From Pseudomonadota bacterium (GTDB lineage Bacteria > Pseudomonadota > Alphaproteobacteria > SHVP01): 64,000 nt of DNA. The translations under genes and the position numbers were made by a program. The stretch's first letter is position 1; the number at the start of each line of letters is the position of its first letter. The DNA lies in NCBI GenBank assembly GCA_027622715.1, contig JAQBYN010000011.1, positions 1-64,000 of the forward strand, read 5' to 3'. Under the pieces are notes generated by a model. It was not told the origin of the DNA and did not search any database. It saw only the letters and a program-made list of their open reading frames with translations. Shown one piece after another: positions 49,165 to 58,314 of the stretch.

Positions 49165-49644
49165 ATGGAGGCCTCTATGCGACACCTTCCACGATTTGCA
49201 GCCCTGTTTGCAGTTCTCATCGTCACCGCATTCGCCATACCTGATGCCACCGCGCAAAGCCGCGTCATCAACCAAAGTCAGGGTGCCGCGATTAAGGGCT
49301 ACGATCCGGTCGCCTACTTCACGCAGAGCAGTGCAGTAAAGGGGGACAGCGCGCATAGCCACGTTTGGAACGACGCCAAATGGTTGTTCGCGACGGCGGC
49401 CAACCGCGACGCCTTCGCCGCCAATCCCGAAAAATTTGCGCCGCAATTTGGCGGCTATTGTTCCTACGCGATGTCGCGCAACTACATTGCCGATATCACG
49501 CCCACCGCCTGGAAGATTGTCGAGGGCAAGCTCTACCTGAACAATTCCAAGCCGGTGCATTTGTGGTGGCAGGCCGATATCTCGGGCAACATCGTCAAGG
49601 CCAACGCGAATTGGCCCGATCAGCGCGAAAACCTCGGCAAGTGA
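49165..49644 (+). CDS. YHS-domain exported protein
   Basis: Signal peptide ...IPDATAQS; AIKGYDPVAYFTQSSAVKGDSAHSHVWNDAKWLFATAANRDAFAANPEKFAPQFGGYCSYAMS. Start 49165 or 49177. Confidence 0.85.
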   Translation: MEASMRHLPRFAALFAVLIVTAFAIPDATAQSRVINQSQGAAIKGYDPVAYFTQSSAVKGDSAHSHVWNDAKWLFATAANRDAFAANPEKFAPQFGGYCSYAMSRNYIADITPTAWKIVEGKLYLNNSKPVHLWWQADISGNIVKANANWPDQRENLGK

Positions 49645-49707
49645 TCCTCCCGGGTTTCTGCTTTCGGTGACGCGGGGTAAGGTGCCGCAAACCGAAGGGG
49701 AACCGCT

Positions 49708-50499
49708 GTGATTGTCGAACAGATCTGGACCGCCAATAGCTACCGCAACTTCAACTACCTGATCGCGTGCCCCGAGACCGGCGAAGCGCTGGCGATCGAT
49801 CCGCTGGACCACGAAAAATGTCTAGCCCGCGCCAAAGACAAGGGTTGGACCATTACCCAGGTCCTCAACACCCACGAACACGGCGATCATATTGGCGGCA
49901 ACAAGCAGGTGGTCGCGGCGACCGGCGCCAAACTCCTTGCCCACGCCAACGCCAAAGACAAGATTCCTGGTATCGATGTCGGCTTGGGTGCCGGCGACGT
50001 GGTCAAGGTTGGCAAGACGGTCGAGCTCGAATCGCTCGACACGCCGGGCCACACGATGAGCCACATTTGTTTGCTGTCGCACACCGACCAACCCGGTTTG
50101 TTCTGCGGCGACACACTGTTCAACGCGGGTGCCGGCAACTGCAAAGGCGGGGGCCATCCGGTCGAATTGTATGCCACCTTCACCGGCCAACTCGACAAGC
50201 TACCCGGCAACACCTTGATCTATCCGGGCCACGACTACATCGCCAACAATCTACAATTCACGCTCGACCGCGAGCCCGATAACGCGCGCGCCAAGGCACT
50301 TCTCGCCGAGGTCGAAAGCCAGGACCTCGACCATGCTTTCGTCACCAACTTGGCCTTAGAAAAAGAGATCAACACCTTCTTCCGTTTGCACAGTCCCAGC
50401 GTGATCGCGCGGCTGCGCGAGGCCTATCCCGACTTGCCAGCCGATCCCACCGCCGAAGACGTCTTCGTCAAGTTGCGCGAGCTGCGCAACACCTGGTAG
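49708..50499 (+). CDS. Hydroxyacylglutathione hydrolase-like MBL-fold protein (GloB-like)
   Basis: VLNTHEHGDHIGGNKQV, DTPGHTMSHICLL, FCGDTLFNAGAGNCKGG, YPGHDYIANNLQF. Confidence 0.9.
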   Translation: MIVEQIWTANSYRNFNYLIACPETGEALAIDPLDHEKCLARAKDKGWTITQVLNTHEHGDHIGGNKQVVAATGAKLLAHANAKDKIPGIDVGLGAGDVVKVGKTVELESLDTPGHTMSHICLLSHTDQPGLFCGDTLFNAGAGNCKGGGHPVELYATFTGQLDKLPGNTLIYPGHDYIANNLQFTLDREPDNARAKALLAEVESQDLDHAFVTNLALEKEINTFFRLHSPSVIARLREAYPDLPADPTAEDVFVKLRELRNTW

Positions 50500-50506
50500 C
50501 GCGCCC

Positions 50507-51571
50507 GTGCGCGACTTCATCTATGACACGTTGCCGATCCGCGTCGTTTTCGGCCCAGGTCAAGTCAGCCAAATAGCAGTTGAGGCGGCGCGGCTTGGTC
50601 TCGGCCGGGTGCTTGTGCTGTCAACGCCGGGGCAACGCGCACTTGGCCAGCGTGTGACGCACCTACTTGGCGCGCGCGCCGTCGGATTTCATGCCTACGC
50701 CAAAATGCACGTTCCGATCGAAGTAGGCGCCGCCGCGGTTGGCGAGGCCCGCACGCTAAAGGCTGATGGCGCGGTCGCCGTGGGCGGTGGTTCGGCGATC
50801 GGCCTGGGCAAGATCATCGCGCGCGATCTTGGTCTGCCGTTGCTGGCCGTCCCGACCACCTATTCAGGCTCGGAGATGACCGCGATCTGGGGGCAGACCG
50901 AGGCAGGCGTGAAGACCACCGCCCGCGACCCCAAGGTGCTGCCGCGCACGGTGATCTACGATCCTGAACTCACCATGGCGCTGCCGCGCGCGACCTCGGC
51001 AACCAGCGGCATGAACGCCGTCGCGCATGCGGTCGAGGCGCTGTACGCGGCGGACGCCAATCCGATCACCTCGATCATGGCCGAACAGAGTATCGCTGCG
51101 TTGGCGCAAAGCCTGCCGCGCATCGTCGCCGATCCTAATAACATTGGCGCCCGCGGCGACGCGCTCTATGGCGCTTGGCTCGCCGGTGTGGCGCTTGGCG
51201 CGGTCGGCATGGCGCTCCATCACAAGCTGTGTCATACGCTGGGCGGCGCTTTCAATCTGCCGCATGCCGAGGTGCACACCGTCATTCTACCGCACGCGGC
51301 CGCCTACAATGCCGCCGCTGCGCCCGAGGCGATGGCACGGATCGCCGCGGCGCTCGGCACCTCGGATGCGCCGCAGGGCCTATTTGATCTCGCGCGCCGG
51401 CTCGGTGCGCCAACGTCGCTGGCCGCACTGGGCCTGAAAGATACGGATCTTGACCATGCCGCTGATCTCGCCATCGCCAACCCCTATGCTAATCCCGCGG
51501 TCGTGACTCGCGCTGGCATCTGCGGATTGCTGGATGACGCCTACCACGGCAGGCGGCCCGCCGAGGCCTAG
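50507..51571 (+). CDS. Maleylacetate reductase (iron-containing alcohol dehydrogenase family)
   Basis: AVAVGGGSAIGLGKIIA, LPLLAVPTTYSGSEMTAIWGQTEAGVKTTARDPKVLPRTVIYDPELT, GMALHHKLCHTLGGAFNLPHAEVHTVILPH. Confidence 0.92.
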   Translation: MRDFIYDTLPIRVVFGPGQVSQIAVEAARLGLGRVLVLSTPGQRALGQRVTHLLGARAVGFHAYAKMHVPIEVGAAAVGEARTLKADGAVAVGGGSAIGLGKIIARDLGLPLLAVPTTYSGSEMTAIWGQTEAGVKTTARDPKVLPRTVIYDPELTMALPRATSATSGMNAVAHAVEALYAADANPITSIMAEQSIAALAQSLPRIVADPNNIGARGDALYGAWLAGVALGAVGMALHHKLCHTLGGAFNLPHAEVHTVILPHAAAYNAAAAPEAMARIAAALGTSDAPQGLFDLARRLGAPTSLAALGLKDTDLDHAADLAIANPYANPAVVTRAGICGLLDDAYHGRRPAEA

Positions 51572-51804
51572 CGCCTACGTCCGAAAATATTCGCGCTAGT
51601 GCGGCGCAACGCCGTGACCCAGCGGGACCGGCGCGTGAGAATTGATTGCCAAAGTACCGCGTGGCGCTGGTTCAATACGCCTCAGCATGGAATCCATAGC
51701 CAATCGATATTGGGAAACGGCGGGGCAATGCCCGATCTTTAGGGCCAACGGTCGTTGAGCTCACTGGCTCTCAACTGGATTTCAGACAGCAGAAGGAGAT
51801 CGTC

Positions 51805-52317
51805 ATGTTCAAACGTATGTCACGCTGGCTTATCCCGTTAGTCATTGGTGGCGTCCTGGGCACCGGTGTTGGCTTCGCGGCCGGCCTGTTCGTCTTTCCG
51901 ATTATTTTTCCGCCGCCGGCGGCCAACGAACAAGTCGCCAACGTGGATCAACAGACGCTTGTCGCGATGGCGACGTTCATTCAGGCCAACCCATCCGATC
52001 CGGTGCATTACGGCAAAGGCGCTGCGATGATTTTCCGCGATCGTGCGGGGGCTACGTTGGTCCACCTGAGCGACGATTTTGAAGTTGGCCCAGGCCCGAA
52101 ATTCCACGTCTATCTGGTCGATCATGCCGCGGTGCGCGGCGCCGGTGATGTGAACAACAACAAGTGGGTCGACCTGGGCCAGCTTCGTGCTTTCGAGGGC
52201 AGCCAGAACTATCCGGTGCCGAGCGACGTCAATCTCGCCGACTACAAGTCGGTCGTTATTTGGTGCAAAACCTTCGGCGTCCTGATCTCGCCGGCGACGA
52301 TCGAACCGGCGGCGTAA
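51805..52317 (+). CDS. DM13 domain-containing membrane-anchored protein
   Basis: N-terminal TM; RAGATLVHLSDDFEVGPGPKFHVYLVDHAAVRGAGDVNNNKWVDLGQLRAFEGSQNYPVPSDVNLADYKSVVIWCKTFGVLISPATI. Confidence 0.85.
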   Translation: MFKRMSRWLIPLVIGGVLGTGVGFAAGLFVFPIIFPPPAANEQVANVDQQTLVAMATFIQANPSDPVHYGKGAAMIFRDRAGATLVHLSDDFEVGPGPKFHVYLVDHAAVRGAGDVNNNKWVDLGQLRAFEGSQNYPVPSDVNLADYKSVVIWCKTFGVLISPATIEPAA

Positions 52318-52363
52318 CGCCCACCGATCGAGCCTTAAATCCTTTCTTGACGGAATCGATTGC

Positions 52364-52403
52364 GAATCCTATTATTCAACTATAAGGTTGAATAATAGGA
52401 TTC
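52364..52403. promoter_or_regulatory. Perfect 17-bp inverted repeat: candidate operator of the ArsR-family regulator
   Basis: GAATCCTATTATTCAAC-TATAAG-GTTGAATAATAGGATTC (52364-52380 / 52387-52403), ending 2 nt before the ATG at 52406. Confidence 0.85.
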
Positions 52404-52405
52404 AG

Positions 52406-52774
52406 ATGCCGTCGTTACCGGAAAGTTCGCTCGACAAGACCCTCGTCGCGCTCGCTGACCCCACGCGACGCGCCATCCTTGCGCGCCTTGTCGACGGCGA
52501 AGCGCGGATGACCGAGGTCGCGGCCCCTTTTGGTATCTCACTCAACGCCGTATCGAAGCACGTCCGCCTATTAGAGCGCGCGGGCCTCGTGCATCGCCAA
52601 ATACAGGGCCGCGAGCACCGCCTATCATTTGTCGGCGCTCCGCTGCACGAAGCTGGAGATTGGATCGACTACTACCGTCGGTTCTGGGACGCGCGTCTTG
52701 CTGGGCTGGAACAATTTCTTGAGCGGCGTGCCACCGAAAAGCAACCAAAGCCAAAACGCGGACCGCGATCATGA
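52406..52774 (+). CDS. ArsR/SmtB family transcriptional regulator (metalloregulator-like HTH)
   Basis: ALADPTRRAILARLVDGEARMTEVAAPFGISLNAVSKHVRLLERAGLVHRQIQGREHRL. The ORF-track TTG at 52388 lies in the palindrome; ATG 52406 preferred. Confidence 0.92.
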   Translation: MPSLPESSLDKTLVALADPTRRAILARLVDGEARMTEVAAPFGISLNAVSKHVRLLERAGLVHRQIQGREHRLSFVGAPLHEAGDWIDYYRRFWDARLAGLEQFLERRATEKQPKPKRGPRS

Positions 52775-53232
52775 CGTCGACAAACCATGTCGCGAGAGCG
52801 GAGCGCCACTACGCTTTCCCACCCGAAGAGGTGTTCGATGCGTGGCTTGATCCGGAGAGTTTGGCGCAATGGATGCTGGTGCCGTCTTGGGAACGCGGCG
52901 TCAGCGCCGAAGCCGATCCGAAGGTCGGCGGCGGCTACCGCCTTGTGATGCACAAACCTGAAGGGGACGTCGTTCATACCGGGACTTACCTCGAAATCGA
53001 CCGCCCCAATCGACTGGTATTTACTTGGACCCGTCACGGATCAACGGTCGTCGATAGCGTTGTAACCGTCGCATTACACCCCCGTGACGGCGGCACCGAT
53101 CTGTCGGTAATCCACGACAATCTGCCTAGCGCCCCCACGGCCGACGCCCACGTCGGCGGCTGGGTTGGCTTTCTCAATAACCTCGACGGCTTTCTCAATC
53201 GCCGTCTCGAATCCAAAGGGAGATCAACATGA
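52771..53232 (+). CDS. SRPBCC/AHSA1 domain protein
   Basis: FPPEEVFDAWLDPESLAQWMLVPSW...GGYRLVMHKPEGDVVHTGTYLEIDRPNRLVFTWT; ATGA overlap with arsR-like gene. Confidence 0.9.
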   Translation: MTSTNHVARAERHYAFPPEEVFDAWLDPESLAQWMLVPSWERGVSAEADPKVGGGYRLVMHKPEGDVVHTGTYLEIDRPNRLVFTWTRHGSTVVDSVVTVALHPRDGGTDLSVIHDNLPSAPTADAHVGGWVGFLNNLDGFLNRRLESKGRST

Positions 53233-53660
53233 CCGATATCAAGCACGACATTTCGATCGCCGCCGCGCCGAACCAAGTCTACAACGCCGTCTCGACATAC
53301 GAGGGCGTCGCTGGGTGGTGGACCAAGCAATGCACGATCAGTCCGACGCAAGGTGGCAAGTGCCATTTCGCTTTTCCGGCAAAAGACGGTCGGATGGAAA
53401 TAGCAGCCGATGTCAGCGCTCTTGAAAGCGACCGGCAGGTCTCCTGGACGATCACCGAGAACGACAAACATGCATCATGGGTGGGTACGTCGGTGAACTT
53501 CGCGATCGCGCCCGATGGAGATGGTAGCCGCCTCGTTTTTAGCCATGCCGGCTTTAACGGTACGCCCAAACTGATGACGCAATACGATCAGGGCTGGCAG
53601 ATGTTTCTCGGCAGTCTCAAATCCTACGTCGAAACCGGGACGGGTAAGTCGCCCTATTAG
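53229..53660 (+). CDS. SRPBCC/AHSA1 domain protein
   Basis: ISIAAAPNQVYNAVSTYEGVAGWWTKQCTISPTQGGKCHFAFPAKDG...VSWTITEN; ATGA overlap with the preceding gene. Confidence 0.88.
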   Translation: MTDIKHDISIAAAPNQVYNAVSTYEGVAGWWTKQCTISPTQGGKCHFAFPAKDGRMEIAADVSALESDRQVSWTITENDKHASWVGTSVNFAIAPDGDGSRLVFSHAGFNGTPKLMTQYDQGWQMFLGSLKSYVETGTGKSPY

Positions 53661-55978
53661 CGCGCCTTGCGTAATCGGCTGACCATTGGCGGTGGGGTAA
53701 ACGCGCGTACCGGTGGTGGGGTGCCGACGAACTTTTCGATCTCCACCAGCGCAGAATGCGCGCTCGGCCCCTGCGCCAATTTCGAGGTCCCTTTGTCCAT
53801 TGTCAGGACATTGGGGTTGCCGTGGGTATCCAAACCGCCCGGTTCCACCGGGTCGTACCACGCGCCGGTCGATAGCTGCACGACGCGGCGCTGGACGCCG
53901 TCGCTCACCACTGCACCGGCCAGGCAGGCGCCGCGGTCGTTGAACACGCGTACAATGTCGCCGTCCTCGATGCCGCGCGATGTGGCGTCGTCGGGGTGGA
54001 TCAAGATCGGCTCGCGACCCTGCACCTTGCTCGCCTGGGCATAGTCACCGTTGTCGTATTGGCTGTGCAACCGTGTACGGGGCTGGTTTGAAATCAGATG
54101 CAGCGGAAACTGTGCGGCCTTCGCTGATCCCAGCCATTCGGCGGGCTCCAACCAACTGGGGTGCGGCGGACAATCGTCGTAACCGAACGATGCGATGGTG
54201 TCGGAATAGATTTCGATCTTGCCGCTCGGCGTCTTTAGCGGCGCGCCAGCGGGATCGTCGCGGAACCCCGCCATCAAGGTGACGCTGATGTCCTCTATGG
54301 GCAGCTCGAGTTCACCTTGCTTCCAGAACGCGTCAAAGTCTGGCAACTCGATTTCGCGCTCGGCGCTGGACTGGCGGAAGCGGTTGTAGAGGTAGCGCAG
54401 CCAGCCCATTTCGTCCCGGCCTTCGCCATAGGCCTCGCGCACACCGAAGCGGTCGGCCAGCCCGCCGAAGATCTCGAAATCGCTGCGCGACTCGCCAACC
54501 GGCGCCACGGCACGCTGCATGGCGAACAAATATTTGTCGGAATAGGCGCTGCCGATGTCGTTGCGCTCCAGCGCCGTGGTCGTGGGAAACACGATGTCGG
54601 CGTGGCGCGCTAACGCGTTCCACCACGGCTCGTTGACGATGACCGTGTCGGGTCGCTGCCATGCCGTCACAAGACGGTTGAGGTCTTGATGGTGATGGAA
54701 CGGATTGCCGCCGCACCAATAGATCAACCGCGTGTCGGGGAATACAACCTTCGCGCCGTCGTAATCGATGGTGGTGCCGGGGTTCAGCAGCATGTCGGCA
54801 ATCCGGGCTACCGGGATAAACCGGTTCATCGGATTATGGCCCGACGAGATGTAGGGCCCAGCGATCTTCGGATCGGGACTGCCGATGTTGGCGACAGCAC
54901 CGTAGCCAAACCCAAAGCCACCGCCCGGCAGGCCAATCTGTCCCAGAATCGCCGCCAGTGTGATCAGCATCCAGTAGGGTTGCTCGCCGTGATCGCTTCG
55001 CTGCAATGACCACGCGGCCGTCAGCATAGTGCGCCCCGCCGCCATGCGCCGCGCTAGCGTGCGAATGTCGTCAGCTGTTAGTCCGGATATCTCGGCGGCC
55101 CATTCGGCGCTCTTGGGTGTGGCGTCGCTCTCGCCCAGCAAATAGGGTTTGAAGCGTTCGAACCCGACGGCGTAACGGTCAAGGAACGCCTGATCGTGTA
55201 TTCCCGCACTGACCAGCGTGTGTGCCAGGCCAAGCATCACGGCCGTGTCGGTGTTGGGCCGCGGCGTCAGCCACGCGGCGTTGGCAAAGCCCGCAATATC
55301 CTCGCGCACCGGCCCGATATTGGTGAAGGCGACGCCGTTGTCGTGGCAGGCCTTAACCCAACCCGAAATGCGGTGCCGTCCGACGCCGCCGCCGTCGACC
55401 TGGGCGTTCTTCAGCGGCACGCCGCCGAACGCCACCACCAAGTTTGTGTGTTCGGCGATCACCGGCCACGAGGTCATGTTTTGGTAGACCCAGGTCCAGT
55501 CGCCGACAACATGCGGGACGATCGTCTGCGCCGCCGCCAAACTGTAGGAATTGACCGACTTCACGTTGCCGCCGATCAGATTGAGGAACCGCCGCATGTG
55601 CGACTGCGCATGGTGAAAACACCCGGCGCTGCCCCAGCCGTAACTCCCGGCATAGATCGCTTCGTTGCCGTGTTTGGTGCGCACGCGTTCGGTCTCGGCC
55701 GCAGCAAGATCCAGCGCGCGTTCCCACGACACCGGCACGAACGGCTCGGCGCCGCGTTTTCCTTTTGGCCCTTCAGGTCCGTTGTCGAGCCAGCCCGCGC
55801 GCACCATCGGTTGCTGAATGCGCAAATCGTCTTGAATTGCGCGGGCCATGCCGGCGCCAATCGGCGATGGGTCGGGGTCGGCGGCAATCGGCCTTAATGC
55901 GGTGAGTTTGCCGTCGACCACGTCGGCGTCGTAGCTGCCCCAATGGGTCGCGGTGCGAAAAGTGGAGGGTGGCGCCAT
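53657..55978 (-). CDS. Molybdopterin-dependent oxidoreductase (BisC/TorA/DMSO reductase family)
   Basis: FVPVSWERALDLAAAETERVRTKHGNEAIYAGSYGWGSAGCFHHAQSHMRRFLNLIGG, WCGGNPFHHHQDLNRL, HLISNQPRTRLHSQYDNG. Start MAPPSTFRTATHWGSYDADV at 55978; extension to 56458 rejected. Confidence 0.93.
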   Translation of the reverse strand: MAPPSTFRTATHWGSYDADVVDGKLTALRPIAADPDPSPIGAGMARAIQDDLRIQQPMVRAGWLDNGPEGPKGKRGAEPFVPVSWERALDLAAAETERVRTKHGNEAIYAGSYGWGSAGCFHHAQSHMRRFLNLIGGNVKSVNSYSLAAAQTIVPHVVGDWTWVYQNMTSWPVIAEHTNLVVAFGGVPLKNAQVDGGGVGRHRISGWVKACHDNGVAFTNIGPVREDIAGFANAAWLTPRPNTDTAVMLGLAHTLVSAGIHDQAFLDRYAVGFERFKPYLLGESDATPKSAEWAAEISGLTADDIRTLARRMAAGRTMLTAAWSLQRSDHGEQPYWMLITLAAILGQIGLPGGGFGFGYGAVANIGSPDPKIAGPYISSGHNPMNRFIPVARIADMLLNPGTTIDYDGAKVVFPDTRLIYWCGGNPFHHHQDLNRLVTAWQRPDTVIVNEPWWNALARHADIVFPTTTALERNDIGSAYSDKYLFAMQRAVAPVGESRSDFEIFGGLADRFGVREAYGEGRDEMGWLRYLYNRFRQSSAEREIELPDFDAFWKQGELELPIEDISVTLMAGFRDDPAGAPLKTPSGKIEIYSDTIASFGYDDCPPHPSWLEPAEWLGSAKAAQFPLHLISNQPRTRLHSQYDNGDYAQASKVQGREPILIHPDDATSRGIEDGDIVRVFNDRGACLAGAVVSDGVQRRVVQLSTGAWYDPVEPGGLDTHGNPNVLTMDKGTSKLAQGPSAHSALVEIEKFVGTPPPVRAFTPPPMVSRLRKAR

Positions 55979-56007
55979 GTCGGGTATCCTAGCAGAGCGC
56001 TGGGCGC

Positions 56008-57207
56008 TTAGAAGTAGGGGTTGCCCGGTTCCAGCCCAAAACTGGCCCGCCCATAGGGTAGCGCGTTGGGTTCCCACGACATCAGCCCGTGCGAGGCCAG
56101 CGCGTTCATATCGCGTGCCCGCATTTGCACGGGGTGATCGTCCTTTTGGCCGGGGACACCCATCGCCATGACCAAGCGGTCGACGGCGCGGCGGCACAAT
56201 TGCGCGGCAAAGGCGACATCGCGTTTGAAGCGTACGCGCTGCATCCGGTCCAGCGTGCCTCCGGCAATCCCGGTCGCGTTGATTTCTTCCAGGTCGGCCG
56301 CGATGAGCGCTTGCGCCGCGTCGATCTCGGCCGCGGTCTCGGCGACCTTCAATTGCAACGGCGCGTGTTCGGCAAGTTTCTCGACGGACAATACGCCCAT
56401 CCGTCCCTGCATCGCCGCGAGGTAGGCCGCGAGTGCGGCCCGGGCGACGCCGAAACATGGCCCCACTGTGGTGAACGACCCGACACCCATCATCGGCAAA
56501 CGGTAGAGCGGCGCGCGGTTCACCGCCGTCCCCGGCGCGCGGCCCATGTTGGCCTCGTCAAAGCCCAACTCGCGGTGGCGCGGCACGAACGCATCGGCAA
56601 TCTTCAGGTCGTTGGTGCCGGTCCCCTTCAATCCGCTCGCCTGCCAGGTATCCAGCACCACAATATCGGCGCGTGGCACCAGCAGCGTCGTCATGCGCGG
56701 TTTGCCGTCGCCCTCGGCGATCGGCGCCAAGACAATCACCCAGTCGGCATGATCAATCCCGCTGGCGTAGTGCCACGTGCCGCTGATCCGGTAGCCGTCT
56801 TTCTCCGGTACTGCGGTCACGTCGGTGTGGGCGTAGGCCGAACACACGATGGCGTTTGGATCGGTGCCCCACACGTCGTCTTGCGCCGCGCCCGCGAACA
56901 TACCGACGATCCAATGGTGGCTCGCGACCACGCTGGCGATCCATGCCGACGACGCGCAGGCTTCCGCCAGCTTTGCCGAGATATGCACCAGCGCGCCGAA
57001 GTCCAGTTCATACCCGCCGCACCGCTTGGGCTGTTGGGCGCGAAAGAACCCTGCCGCCTTGAAGTCGTCGATGGTCGCGTCCGGCATCTTGCGCATCGTG
57101 TTGGTCTCGGCCGCGCGCGCCTCAAGCACCGGCAACAGGTCGGTCGCGCGCGCGATCAAGTCGTCGAGCGTCGTCGTCTCAGGCGCGGAGTCGGGGAGTC
57201 TGCTCAT
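56008..57207 (-). CDS. Acyl-CoA dehydrogenase-fold flavin-dependent monooxygenase (HsaA/HpaB-like oxygenase component)
   Basis: TIDDFKAAGFFRAQQPKRCGGYELDFGALVHISAKLAEACASSAWIASVVASHHWIVGMF, DGYRISGTWHYASGIDHADWVIVLA, DTWQASGLKGTGTNDLKIADAFVP. Confidence 0.85.
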   Translation of the reverse strand: MSRLPDSAPETTTLDDLIARATDLLPVLEARAAETNTMRKMPDATIDDFKAAGFFRAQQPKRCGGYELDFGALVHISAKLAEACASSAWIASVVASHHWIVGMFAGAAQDDVWGTDPNAIVCSAYAHTDVTAVPEKDGYRISGTWHYASGIDHADWVIVLAPIAEGDGKPRMTTLLVPRADIVVLDTWQASGLKGTGTNDLKIADAFVPRHRELGFDEANMGRAPGTAVNRAPLYRLPMMGVGSFTTVGPCFGVARAALAAYLAAMQGRMGVLSVEKLAEHAPLQLKVAETAAEIDAAQALIAADLEEINATGIAGGTLDRMQRVRFKRDVAFAAQLCRRAVDRLVMAMGVPGQKDDHPVQMRARDMNALASHGLMSWEPNALPYGRASFGLEPGNPYF

Positions 57208-57238
57208 CGCGGCACTATAGCAGCGTCGCTTGCGGCAT

Positions 57239-58213
57239 TTAGCTGACCGTCACCACAACTCGCCCCGTCGCCTTGCGCTGGCGCAGCGTTTCCATCGCCT
57301 CGACGGCTTGTTCCAGCGGGTAGGTTTCGGACACCAGCGGTTTGATCTTGCCTGCGGCGTACATCGCGAACAGCTCCGCCATGCTGATCGCCAACTTCTC
57401 GGGCGCCTTGTCGGTGAAATACCGCAAGGAACAACCCATCGCCGAACGATGCTTGACCAGCAAACGGTTCGCCGGAATTTTTGGAATGCCGCCGACGAAG
57501 CCGAAAATCAGGTAACGCCCACCCCAGCCTAGCGAGGACAGCGCCGGGTCGAACAAATCGCCGCCGACCGGGTCGAACACCACATCGATGCCCTCGCCCT
57601 TGGTCAGATCGGCGATGCGCGCCTTCAGATCTTCGTCGCCGTAGTTAATCCCGTGATCAGCGCCGTGCGCCTTGGCGACCTCCAGTTTGTCGGCGCTGCT
57701 CGCCCCGGCGATGACCGTTGCCCCCATTGCTTTGCCGATCTCGACCGCCGTCAGACCGGTGCCGCCCGATGCCCCTAGCACCAGCAGCGTTTGTCCGGCC
57801 TGCACTTCGCCCTGCCAGCGTAGCGCCACGTGCGAGGACACGTAGGCGACGTAGAACGATCCTGCGACGTCCCACGGCATGCCCTGTGGCACGCTGTGGC
57901 AGTCCTGCGCCCGCGCCACGGCTTGGTCGGCGAACCCGCCATAGGCCAGCTTCGCCAGCACCCGGTCGCCCACTGCAAAGCCGGTGACGCCCGCGCCGAC
58001 GGCCGCCACGGTGCCGGCGCCTTCCAATCCCGGCGCGAATGGAAACGACGGCTTGGTTTGGTAATTCCCCTGGACCATCACGATATCGGCGAAATTCACC
58101 GATGCCGCCTTCACATTCAGCAGCACCTGGCCCGGCCCTGCCGTCGGCGGTGCCACGTCTTCAAGTTTCAGGACCGAGGGCTCGCCCCACTCGCGGCAAA
58201 TGATCGCGCGCAT
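57239..58213 (-). CDS. NADPH:quinone oxidoreductase (zinc-type alcohol dehydrogenase-like)
   Basis: MRAIICREWGEPSVLKLEDVAPPTAGPGQVLLNVKAASVNFADI, LVLGASGGTGLTAVEIGKAMGATVIAGASSADKLEVAKAHGADHGINY, DVVFDPVGGDLFD. Confidence 0.93.
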   Translation of the reverse strand: MRAIICREWGEPSVLKLEDVAPPTAGPGQVLLNVKAASVNFADIVMVQGNYQTKPSFPFAPGLEGAGTVAAVGAGVTGFAVGDRVLAKLAYGGFADQAVARAQDCHSVPQGMPWDVAGSFYVAYVSSHVALRWQGEVQAGQTLLVLGASGGTGLTAVEIGKAMGATVIAGASSADKLEVAKAHGADHGINYGDEDLKARIADLTKGEGIDVVFDPVGGDLFDPALSSLGWGGRYLIFGFVGGIPKIPANRLLVKHRSAMGCSLRYFTDKAPEKLAISMAELFAMYAAGKIKPLVSETYPLEQAVEAMETLRQRKATGRVVVTVS

Positions 58214-58314
58214 GTCGTTTATCTCCCATGAAAGCGGTGCGGACCTTAGCAAAGGCAACGCGCCTTGGCACCCGTGGGCGCCAACCGCTACAGTCCGCTA
58301 CTAGGGAGTGCGCT

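Noticed and set aside
55979-56458. Upstream extension of the BisC-like ORF to 56458
   Set aside because: Antisense-type Arg-rich translation over the flavin monooxygenase gene on the same strand in another frame; MAPPSTFRTATHWG is a natural start.
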